From: Rostrohypoxylon terebratum
Taxonomy: Eukaryota > Ascomycota > Sordariomycetes > Xylariales > Hypoxylaceae
Assembly: GCA_022497145.1 (NCBI GenBank)
Contig: MU385913.1
Span: 124,001-188,000, forward strand
Length of the DNA stretch: 64,000 nucleotides
Direction of reading: 5' to 3'
The notes under the pieces were generated by a model. It saw only the letters and a program-made list of their open reading frames with translations. It made no database searches and had not been told where the DNA came from. The position numbers and the translations under genes are program-made. Within the stretch, counting starts at the first letter, position 1. Every line of letters begins with the position of its first letter. Shown one piece after another: positions 54,570-64,000 of the stretch.

Positions 54570-56012
54570 ATGCCTTTCGATGACGATGATCCCATACCCT
54601 CCTCCGCTCTCTCAATAGGCGAGGATGGCGAGGCTCCATCTTTGGAAGACACACTCGGGGACGAGACCCAGGACTTCCGACTCTTCGCCTCACTCTTCGA
54701 CAAGAAGGGGGCGTCAGGAAAGACGCTACGGCGTGGTGAGAAGGATTTCGAGGCTCATGGCACGCGCGCACAGGCCGGAGCCTTGGAGGCCAGCCGTGAG
54801 GCCATGCACGAGGTGCTGAGCTACACGCGCTCGCATAAGCCGCGGGATATGAATAGGGGATGGTATTTCCCCGATAAGTGGGCCAATGCGCCGGAGATTG
54901 TGGAGGTGGAGGGAGAGAAAGGAGCGGGGTTATTTGCGAGGGACAGGGTGGTGGTGGTTGAGGAGGAGATTAAGGGGGTGTTGAGTCAGACCGTGGGGAG
55001 GGTCGTTACAGGAATCGAGGGGTATAAGGGGACACCAGCATGGCTCAAGACGTGGTTATTGCCGGAGGAGGCATTGTATCTTGTCGAGAGAGGCTCGCTG
55101 GATTTATGGTGGCCAGCGAGGGGCATCCAAGATGTGTTTCCGGAAAAGAAAGTCGACCAGAACGATGTTGGAGATGAGACTCAAAAAATCGAGGACTACG
55201 AACTAGGAGTTCCACTTAGTTTACAAGCAGCCTACGCACTTCTCATCGGCAACGACGGAGAGAGGGGCAAGGTCAGCCTCGAAAGGTATCAAGTCTACGC
55301 CAATCTCAGACGAACAGGCTACAAGGTTATGCGCGCGACACACATGCCAGTACCACCACCACTTACCACAAGCACTCCCCAAAACATATGGCAATGGCTC
55401 ATATCACTCATCCCAACATCTATAACGTCACAGGCCAATCCACCACCCTTCGGCCCGCTTGTCAAACCAGGCCTCTATCGCTCCTATACCCCAATCTTCA
55501 CACAACTCGCGCTGATCCAGCGCCACGAACCCACGCCACAACCGAAAGCGGACACGCCAAAGCCGGAAGATCCATTTAACATACACTTCCACGTCTGGAA
55601 AAGCAGCACCGCTTTCCCTAAGACGAAGCTGCCTTCGCCAGATTTCCGGATCGCCGTCGCCGACGCGCGCTCCTCCTCCGTCCCAACACTGGAACAACTT
55701 ACCTCCCTCCTCGAGACACGCACTCCCTGGGATCCGCCTGAGGCCCCGAAAGAAGCACAGAACGGGACTCCGAATAGGAATAACCAGGGCCAGATGTACA
55801 AGCGGCTGAAGCACGGTTGGCGCAACACGATTGTGGCGGTCGTGGATCGGGGATTGATCAGCTACGTCAGGTTTGGGGAGATGGCGTTCGCGCGGGAGAG
55901 GCTATACGAGGGGTTTGGGAGCGGGGTGGGAGGCGGGAAGGGGAAGAAGGGGGGGAGGAGTGGGAGGGGCGGACGGGGTGGGAGAGGAAGGGGACGGGGG
56001 ACGGGTGGTTGA
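54570..56012 (+). CDS. sen54: tRNA-splicing endonuclease subunit Sen54
   Basis: A single-exon gene of 480 aa. The start is the ATG of MPFDDDDPIP; the frame is open further upstream but has no ATG. An acidic N terminus is followed by the Sen54 N-terminal domain, with NRGWYFPDKWANAPEIVEVE, GLFARDRVV and WLLPEEALYLVERGSLDLW, the diagnostic EEALYLVERG block. The second half includes the nuclease-like fold without the catalytic triad (FNIHFHVWKSSTAFPKT, RIAVADARS and VAVVDRGLISYVRFGE), as expected for the structural partner of Sen2. In yeast Sen54 helps to measure the tRNA body and locate splice sites. A C-terminal Gly/Arg-rich tail (about residues 447-480, RGGRGGRGRGRG) adds an RGG-box-like, potentially RNA-binding segment, which I do not recall from yeast Sen54. 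Confidence 0.92.
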   Translation: MPFDDDDPIPSSALSIGEDGEAPSLEDTLGDETQDFRLFASLFDKKGASGKTLRRGEKDFEAHGTRAQAGALEASREAMHEVLSYTRSHKPRDMNRGWYFPDKWANAPEIVEVEGEKGAGLFARDRVVVVEEEIKGVLSQTVGRVVTGIEGYKGTPAWLKTWLLPEEALYLVERGSLDLWWPARGIQDVFPEKKVDQNDVGDETQKIEDYELGVPLSLQAAYALLIGNDGERGKVSLERYQVYANLRRTGYKVMRATHMPVPPPLTTSTPQNIWQWLISLIPTSITSQANPPPFGPLVKPGLYRSYTPIFTQLALIQRHEPTPQPKADTPKPEDPFNIHFHVWKSSTAFPKTKLPSPDFRIAVADARSSSVPTLEQLTSLLETRTPWDPPEAPKEAQNGTPNRNNQGQMYKRLKHGWRNTIVAVVDRGLISYVRFGEMAFARERLYEGFGSGVGGGKGKKGGRSGRGGRGGRGRGRGTGG

Positions 56013-59000
56013 GATGCATCTTCGAGCTTACCTACAATTCCCGAGACTTTCGAAGACACAAATACGCTATAGCTGTAACTATTGGGACATTCTCTCAACA
56101 TAGACAGGATCGAACCCCACGGTTCAATAGGAAGACGTATATTAAGGCCCATTGATCGAGATAGCTCAATTTGAGGTTTGAGGTTCGATACGAGACACGT
56201 ATAACTATCCTAGCACTTGCAATCTTCCGAAGACCTCGTTGTCTATCCGCATTGAGACATGTTTCACGAGTAATCTCTTCGATTGTGACGATAGACGAAT
56301 GGTGTCTTTTCTTTCACCCTATTTTCCCCGATACTGAACGCCCACCCAGTCCAAAGAGACTCTTCCCCGCTTCTTGTAGGATAATAATAGTTGACTAATC
56401 CACTATTGCCTACTCACCTAGTATTTCTCATATTATAGTGTCCGATATGGCCAAGTCAGTTGGTATTGATGTCGGCTGGCTATCCTGAAGGACAAGAAGT
56501 TCTCGCACTCATCGATCTAAGACAACATCCATGAAGGAGATACAAGCATCCAAGATAAAATCCTGCTCGAATCGCATTGGGTGTTCGTATCCAGACATGT
56601 TTGCTGGGTAATAAGCATGCGCGAGCGAGCATATGCATGTGGTTACCCATCTACCTTAAGTAAACCTAAACTCCGGGCACTTGCACGAAGCGTGGGGGAA
56701 ATGAGGTGGAGTCACCAGCTCAGACAGCAGCAGCAGCAGTGGTAGCGGGAGCGGCAGCAAAGAAAAATAGCTCCTTTACTCGAAGGGCCGCCCCCGCAAC
56801 CAGTTTCCTGTAATGGACCCTCGTGGATCTGTAACACAGCTGCAGCAGGTATGACGAAGGTGTATTAATTGGAGCCACACGGTCCGATAATATCGAAGAG
56901 AAGAAAAGTGGTTATCAAACTGCTACAGGTTTGCGAGTTAAGTGGTTGTGATACGGTCGTGTAGGTAAGTAGGAGGTAGGGATGTGTCTATGCTATCTCG
57001 CCTGTTGGGACACGAGATGATAGTTGCACAATGAGTCCTGGTGCTACAGTGACATGTCTATCTTCTTCTCGTCTTCTCGTCTTCTCGGTGCTTGATAACC
57101 CATCTAGTGTAGTCGTCCATAGAAAATGGATCGGTTTATGTCCATGGTTCTTCGACGGCTTATTGTCAGGATTATCAAGTCGTGGAGTGGTGGCGGGTAT
57201 GTGATAGGACAGCACGTGAGTCTTGAGATTTGGGTTAAGAAAATAAGATTTATAGGAGCGATCACATGATCCGGACTTAGAGAGGTATCGAGGTACCTCT
57301 TCCGGACTGGTAAGTTCAACCGGTTGACCAGGGCAGGTGCAGGGATAATAAAGTCTTGGCTTTACTTCTTTCAATTCTCCTTATCGCTAACACCTACTTC
57401 GTACATACATACATCACAAGTCTCATCCATGCGAAGAAAAGCGAGAGGAGACGAGAAGACGAGTTTACCTTTTTGAAGTATATTGTAATTGCGGCCATGA
57501 CTAAGATTATTCAGCCGGATTTCTGATTGTTTCGTCCTTAACCTCGAGTTTACTGTACGAAACCCGAAGCAGTTTATCTTGGGAATATCACCGAGAGAAT
57601 AATGCTACCTATACTGTTGTACGGCAATGCGATTGGAAGGTAATCGAAGGCTTTTAGGCAGTTTGGGAGGGGGGTTGACGGGGTTGACGGGGTTGTTGAG
57701 TTTTTAAATGAGAAATTATTAACCTTGTTCTGCTTGTGTTCCAGTCGTTTCCCCCCTCGGGCAGACCGACCAAGACTCTCTCAATCAATTTGGATTCGTT
57801 CAATTTCGTTTATCAAACAGAACCAAAACCAGAACTAGATCAACCAATTCAACCGAACCTTGTCGCACGAGCACGTAATTCCTGATAGTTATGGCAATGT
57901 TTATCAGCAGAGACTTGACTGATGACCTGATGGCGTAAGATCTACCTAGTAGTGTATCACCGCGACCTATCAGATGTCTCGATTACTGACAGAGATACTC
58001 CAGAGCTATCAATGATTCAATGTATGTAGAAAGTCTAGTTTACCTAGACATGCATTGATGATTGTTCAACTGTGTCCACGTTGCATTCTTCATGATTTCT
58101 CTGCAGGATAGAGTGCAGTCTGCATTTATTACCCTATTGCTACTATGTATCATTATCAATGTCATTCGCCGATTTTCAAACCTTTCTGCGGCACCCCACC
58201 ACGATTTTGCGATTTTGACTTGACACTTGGGAATTGACGATGAAAATTTTAGCGTCTCCTGGCCAAAGACCAATCGAGGATTGGTTTACAACTTCGTCAC
58301 CTATACTTCTGTATAAATATGATAAATATGCGGTAACATGGGGCCAACTGCTACCGTTCTCTGCTGTGTCTATGTGTATGTATGCTGTGTTCCAGGGCTA
58401 TGTGCTAGACATTGATTTCCACGTATACCAACCAACGTCGATAGTGTCGGCTGGGGCTAAATGGACATCAACGCTATAATTACTCAAAACGTCTATTGTT
58501 GCTAGGGGCTAATTGCTGACCCATTTTTCTATTACTATGTACCTTCTTCGCACAGCGTTTCTTAATGCGTACGTGTGTTGGAGATGTTGGAGATAAGCGA
58601 CATGTCGAATACAATAGTTACCATACAATTATGAACTTACTGCTTAGAAATTGGTATCCATATACTCTAGGCTGGAAACAAATCAGTTTTCATCTATTCG
58701 ATAGACGTCGTGATTTTCAAACTGGACGGACCCAGCATCATGAAGGCGATGACAGATGCAGACGCCCTTGCGCCACAACACACGCGCAAGTCAAAAAGAC
58801 TAACATCATGACCATTATGACTCAGCCAACCTCTCTCTAATTTCACCGAAACACGAAACAAACTGTGGTTGGAAACCTGAACCCATCCACCCAATCTTGG
58901 CTCACGAATAGGTAATAACTTCCAGGCTCGAAAAAAAAGAGATGCAAACTTGCCGGGACCTAAAGGATTTTCGGTGTGGTTGTTAGATGATTCGTCGCGT

Positions 59001-61367
59001 GGTCCTAGCCTGCTCATCATTGATTTACGTCGTTGCGACATTTTCGTCGTGCTGAATACCCGAATTTATATGGTTGATATAATTGGCTTTCGACGTACTT
59101 CTCTTTCATCCTGCTTTGTAACAGATTGGTAGGTGAGGTGGGATTTGAGTAGGATTGATATTTCTGTCCATCGGGACGTGTTACACAATGCGAAGCAACA
59201 CTGAACGCCAATGAGAACCAGCCAGCCACATGCCGTTTTGGCCTGGCCTAACCAAGCCGAGCCGAGTACGCGCTAAGTATAGAGCGAGACAACTCGATAA
59301 GAATAGGTGTTGAACGATGTGGCTAGAACCGTAGTTCGAGTTAGCGGTACCTACTATATAGGACCATAGGACCATAGGTAGTATATAAATTAGGTCGCGA
59401 CTTCGAGTACGTCATGAATATAATAGGACTATAGTAGGGTATACAAATCAAATATAAAGTTGTTATGGAGCATAGTAGGCGTACCTGGTAGTTGGTTGTA
59501 GTAATAACTGGATATGTCAGCTCGTATATTCCTTTCTGCGGCGCTTGGGTTGCGTTGCGTTGCTCTGCGGCATCTTCCTTGATTACATACTTACTACCTG
59601 GTACTTGAAAAGTACGCGGTATCTCCAGCCTGAAGTTTAAAAAACGAAAGAGTAAAGAACGACCATCAAATTTAGGTCGCCGGGATCCATTTCTTCTAGC
59701 AATAAGGCAATAGCGCATACATCTATGGATAGTACCTTCCAATTACCTACCTACCTACCTACATACATACATACATACATACATGTAGATACTATTAGTT
59801 AAGGTTCGTACTAGGTAAAGATGTATGTATGTATATGGATATTTGATGTATCCATACCTAGATGTATATGTAGATAGATACAGGCAGGTGCTACTAGGTA
59901 GGTATGTACTATTCTTGAGGCAACCTAACCAATCAGGTTTATCGAAATTCGACTTGTTCTACCCCTAGTCGGGCCTTAGTTAAGAAAATTGTTGTATTGT
60001 ATTGCACAATATTAAACCCCCTGTTCGGGTTTCCCTTGGGTCAGACAACTTTTTGATTGACAATGCCATTTTACCATTCTACCATTTTTGCGCTTACTTT
60101 TTTGCCGGATACTTCTCTCAATACCCTCTTTTCCTTTCCACCTTGAACTTTTCCCCATTGACAACTTTTCTCTTACTCTCTTTTCATATTCTATCTTGGT
60201 ACCCTACCTTTACCAAGTTGGTCGAATTGAAAAAATTAGTCTTGAGTCCTCTTTTTTTCCCTCTCTTTTCCTTTTGCGCCTTGGACTTACAATTGGTTCT
60301 TGACTGTACTCGATCCCATCAGTCAGTTTCCAAATCCTAATTCCTCAACCAAAACCAAAACCAAAACCTGTTTCGGTAAGTTCTGCAAATTTACTCGTCC
60401 TATTTTCTCCGCTGTCTATTCCCTTTTCCGACACAATAATCCATCAGCCAATTGGATCATATGGTCTCGGCAACTCAGCAGCCTGTCATCGATTAATTTT
60501 ATTTCATTTTTATTTCAAACTTATCGCTACCTGAAGACAGAACGGGACTTGAGAGTATGATATTCAGATATTCAGATTTTCTGACATCTTGATATCATCC
60601 GTCTGTGGTCATACCTACATAGACCTCTGGCCCCTTCATATGTAACCACCTATGACCTACCTAGGCGCTGTAGGTGCTCTGGGTTAGGTACACGTTGAAC
60701 TAAGTGTCCGAGTGGTTACCTGTTACATTCCAAGCTAACTCTATATCGAGAACTAGTCTTCTCTTTTACCTCCGCTCTGACTTATCACCAACTTTTCTCC
60801 ACCTTAACTTCACTCCTACTACATTGCTACCATACTACAATACTACTTTGTCCGCTACCATCAACTGCAATCTATGCCAATTACCGTCAACCCCGCGAAG
60901 TTTTCTATCAGCTCTGTCAGTCGAAGGGCGTCAACTTCTCTACTTCAACAAAACTAAGCTTTAAGTGTCGCCAAACATTTACGTATTTTACTCCCAAGAA
61001 TCTCAATTTGGCCTTGAAAAGTGAGTCTCTTTCCTTTTCCCTTGCAACTAGGGTTTCTCTTAGCATGAATCTGCCGAGTTCACGGTTGAGTGAATTTCCT
61101 TTCATCAACAGCTATGGAAAGACTTACTATTAGTCTTTAATAATTTATGGAGAATCACTATCGCTGGCAACCGCAATGCTTCTCCTGTCACTTTCACCCG
61201 CGTAAACTTCTATCGGCACTTGTTGCCCCGAGATCTTCATATAGCTGCTCTTGTGCTGTATTGTCATTGTCAACTTACTAACTGCCTTGATAGATCTTCC
61301 AGCCATACTTCTACATCGCCTCATACTACCTACTCTTTGACTTGAAGTAACGACATCGATTTTCATC
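56013..61367. other. Large intergenic region, 5.4 kb
   Basis: No gene is supported. Notable contents are a CAGCAGCAG run (about 56725-56745), a GGGGTTGAC tandem (57668-57697), a TACC/TACA microsatellite (59747-59785) and a T/CT-rich section from about 60060 to 61330 that probably holds the promoter and a multi-exon 5' leader of the gene at 61368. A GTGAGT (61021) and a CAACAG (ending 61111) could bound a 5' UTR intron. Confidence 0.5.
59747..59785. repeat. Tetranucleotide microsatellite (CTAC)n(ATAC)n
   Basis: Four CTAC units change into about six ATAC/CATA units, flanked by further TACCTAGGTA and TATGTATG steps up to 59930. Confidence 0.9.
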
Positions 61368-63882
61368 ATGAATCAGGACGACCAGCGTGAGCTGGCGGCC
61401 ACTGATGCCACCCACCAAAGAGCAGAGGTTATTTCTAACGAAACGTATGTTCTCATCTTCATTTCTTTTCGTCTCTCACACTTCTCCCATCACTACACTT
61501 GATCTCTTCCCAAACCCCGAATCCAGTTCCATTGCCTAGCATCAGAATTGGGTATGTGCTTCATCACCATTCGGTTATCCCATCTCGAATTGCTACGCTT
61601 TTCTAAGTTGAAGTAACTCTTCATTGAATCCCCTATCTTATCGACAATAAATTCTCCTTCGCTCGTTTCCACTGATGCTATAATACGGGAAGCCTGTACT
61701 TGGCTTTGATTGGCGAAACTTCCCATATCTGCCCTATGTGTCGTCTCAACTGTATTTTATCACATGCCATATCTGCTGTTGATCGCACTATTCATTCACT
61801 AACATAAATCTTAGGCGCAAAGTCCCTTCTCCCAGACCGACACCATCCCCTAAAGCAGATACACAACTAAACGACGCGGCTGATGACACCGCCAATGATG
61901 ATAAGTTGACTTCGCCTCCCGATAGTAGTTCGGTTTCTAGTGTCAATCCGGATGTATTGGGTGATGAGATTATCGTGGGAACTCGCGCAAATGGCGTCAA
62001 ATCTCCTGCACGTCGAGCTGTTTCGGCAAGAGATGACGTGGCTATGACTGATGCCGATGACGATGACGAGCCCGTGGTACATGCTCCTAAGCGCGAGCAT
62101 CGACGCGATTCTAAGCGTAAGCGTGCTCTGGAGAACGACGACGATGACTCGAAAGATTCTATGCAAGCCAAGGATACGGTTTACGATACCGATACTAGTT
62201 TGAACAAGGGTCGCCGAAGTGTCATGAAGTATGAGGATGATAACAAACATGTCTCTATTGGATACTGGCGTGACTCTCCCGTCCCCGACGAGAAGGGAAA
62301 GCACATGGTGATTGGGTTCATCGACGTTAGGGACCGCCTGAGAACGCGTATCAGGAACATGAACCTCAACGGTGATGCGATCAATACTCGACTCTTCCCA
62401 ATCCCTCCTGGCCCTGGTGGTAGCTGGGTCACATTCGAACGTATTGTGTTCCTCGAGCATCTTGTTGGACATGACCACAACACTATCAAGGAGTATGTTA
62501 GGGCACGTGCTGAAACAATCAGGACCCATACTGCAGAAGCAGATATTGCGGCCATCCGAGAGGCCCAGCACCGTCTTGCGCTCAATCCACCACCCGAAAC
62601 GGCACAGCCACCCTCCATCGCCTGGGGTCCAGAGCTACCCGAATATGCGCAGAATAGTCGCCCAGAACCAAAGCGCCGTCGTTATGGTAGCGCTGCCGGC
62701 ACTATCGCAGACCGCCCTGAACGTCATGAACGTTCCGAACGTGCAGATCGTGCCGAACGTCAAGAACGTGGTGAGCGTGTCGAGCGCCAGGAACGCAATG
62801 AGCCACCCCAGTCCGATAGAGTCGAACGTTCCGACTCGGGTCTTATGACACTTCAGTCGCAGGTGGAGATCCAGCCGCCCCCGCGTAAACCTACGCGTAT
62901 TCTCGTCGGTGTTTGGAGCAAGTCGCCCGCCAAGGATGACGATGACAAACACGCTGTATTTGGAATTCTCGGTGCTAATGACATGTTTCGAGTCAAGCTC
63001 GTCAAGGAGACTAAGGATGGTCGCTTCAAGGAAGATAGTTTCCCTACTGGAGCAGGTGCCTTGTGGATCAATTACGACGAGGTCATCTTCTTGGAGCATT
63101 TGAAGGACTTGACTCGACCCGAGATCAAGGAATACGTCCGCATTCGTCAGACCCAGCTGGACGCTGGCGAGGTCTCGGCTGAGAGAGTGGCAAATGAGAC
63201 TCAGGCAGTTCATCAAGCACAAATCCGAGTTGCACAGCTGGGTGCGAACAGTCCTGGCAAACCAAACCCTAATGCTAACGCCAACGTTGGCCAGTCGAAT
63301 GTCATCTCACAGCCTGGTAGTGTGCATGGTGGCGCGCATGAGGAAGTTCGCGAGACTCCTGAATTGCGACACTCTCGACGAGATGTGGCTCCTCGAGGCA
63401 TTGAGATCCCTCAACAGCTACGTTCTCACCATTCTGAAGTTGATCTTCGCCAGGCTACCCAGATGCGTCGACCCGTCAGCAACGATCATATTGAACGCGT
63501 CCAAGGATTCGCCAATCGCGAGGTGGCTAGAATGGAAGCTGTGCAGATGCGCACTGACCGCCACCAGGCTAATCGCAACGCCGTCACTGTAAGTCCTGGT
63601 TTCAACCCCGGCATGTATGATCCTCATCGCGACTTTCACAACAACGTCCAGAGAATGGACCATGTCTGGCGTGCCCAGGAAAGCATGCGTAACGGACCTG
63701 TCAACGTACCTGCACCTGTCAACGGCAATAGCGGGGATGTCATGATGCATCAAGGCATCAAATACGAACGAAAGTCCAATGGACCTTTCAAGGATCGACA
63801 TGTTAGCCAGGGAACGATCATTAACATTGACGGAGAGGATTATGTGGAGTACCGTGTGCTTACGAAGCCCACGTTCTTCTAG
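61368..63882 (+). CDS. Protein of 714 aa with duplicated unknown domain and charged linker
   Basis: Exons 61368-61444 and 61815-63882 (714 aa), with a 370-nt intron ending CACTAAC...TTAG. The N-terminal 170 residues are acidic/Ser-rich with basic runs (KREHRRDSKRKRA), suggesting a nuclear protein. Two related blocks follow. Block 1 (about residues 172-284) contains GYWRDSPVPDEKGKHMVIGF, SWVTFERIVFLEHLVG and TIKEYVRARAETI. Block 2 (about 388-503) contains GVWSKSPAKDDDDKHAVFGI, LWINYDEVIFLEHLKD and EIKEYVRIRQTQL. The linker between them (residues 324-366) is a run of ER/QER/SER repeats. The C terminus is disordered but ends in an ordered-looking IINIDGEDYVEYRVLTKPTFF. I recall similar uncharacterised proteins in filamentous ascomycetes but no named family. 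Promoter region pyrimidine-rich. Confidence 0.8.
62707..62835 (+). repeat. ER-rich coding repeat (GAACGT-type units)
   Basis: The linker between the two related blocks is built from short degenerate GAACGT/GAGCGT units translated as ER, with intervening H, S, Q, G and D residues. Slippage in such units is a likely source of length differences between strains. Confidence 0.75.
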
Positions 63883-64000
63883 TAGGAGGGCGAGAGAGAG
63901 CGTCTCTTGAACCCCGAGAGAAAATTCGAAAGACGCATGAATGCCACTTATGGGATGATGCCTTCACTTGATTACCGTTTCTGCACTGGCTAATAGTCCT
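63883..64000. other. 3' flank of the duplicated-domain gene, window end
   Basis: The last 118 bases hold only the start of the 3' UTR of the gene ending at 63882. Confidence 0.6.

Noticed and set aside
57104..57374. Open minus-strand frame of 128 codons near 57 kb
   Set aside because: It begins at a TTG with no internal ATG, has no domain, and overlaps another open frame.
58243..58479. Plus-strand 78-codon frame starting MKILASPGQRP
   Set aside because: A short isolated ORF in AT-rich intergenic DNA; no intron signals, conservation or motif that I can point to.
61867..62571. 234-codon minus-strand open frame in the 714-aa gene
   Set aside because: Antisense shadow of a long plus-strand gene with internal domain duplication; composition is Ser/Ile/Arg-rich without a recognisable fold.
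1..64000. CRISPR array, rRNA operon, integrated virus or intact retrotransposon
   Set aside because: No spaced direct repeats, rRNA core sequences, reverse transcriptase, integrase or capsid-like motifs were noticed in the frames inspected.

Overview
This window looks like nuclear DNA of a filamentous ascomycete, probably a Sordariomycete. The genes carry short spliceosomal introns (about 50-100 nt, GTAAGT/GTATGT-type donors, CTAAC-like branch sites, YAG acceptors). The proteins (septin Cdc10/AspD, GEL/GAS glucanosyltransferase, Sen54, UBA2, Ski8, Lcb3) are of fungal type, and one tRNA-Leu gene has an intron. I found no operons, CRISPR arrays, recognisable intact transposons or viral sequence. 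Exon models were built by hand from splice signals, reading-frame closure and remembered family patterns; no search was run.

Layout. 1-13 kb: one small C2H2 zinc-finger gene (1506-2624) that looks truncated, then about 9-10 kb with almost no genes, holding GC-rich coding-like fragments and one tentative small two-exon gene (11718-12033). 13-21 kb: a dense housekeeping block with a GNAT acetyltransferase, Ski8, mitochondrial bL32m, the septin Cdc10/AspD and guanylate kinase. 23-29 kb: a GH72 glucanosyltransferase followed by three small multi-exon genes I cannot assign. 29-41 kb: Pol delta subunit 4, a queuosine salvage hydrolase (QNG1/DUF2419), the SUMO E1 subunit UBA2, an OAR1-type 3-oxoacyl-ACP reductase and a long-chain-base-1-phosphate phosphatase (Lcb3-like). 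41-47.5 kb: a small membrane protein, a tRNA-like Pol III unit, a 99-aa unknown protein, a DUF4291 protein and a PPIL3-type cyclophilin. 51-56 kb: an arrestin-like (LDB19/ART-type) protein, tRNA-Leu(UAG) and Sen54. 61-64 kb: a 714-aa unknown protein with an internal domain duplication.

The genes do not form one pathway. Several are essential housekeeping functions: mRNA turnover, DNA replication, SUMOylation, tRNA splicing and modification, nucleotide supply, and mitochondrial translation and fatty acid synthesis. The gene-poor stretches (2.6-11.7, 20.6-23.2, 47.4-51.0 and 56.0-61.4 kb) hold microsatellites, poly(dA:dT) tracts and a recurring palindromic CCTAGG/TACCTAGGTA motif. The least explained items are the duplicated-domain protein, the orphan small-gene group at 25.7-28.8 kb, the truncated zinc-finger gene and the tRNA-like locus.
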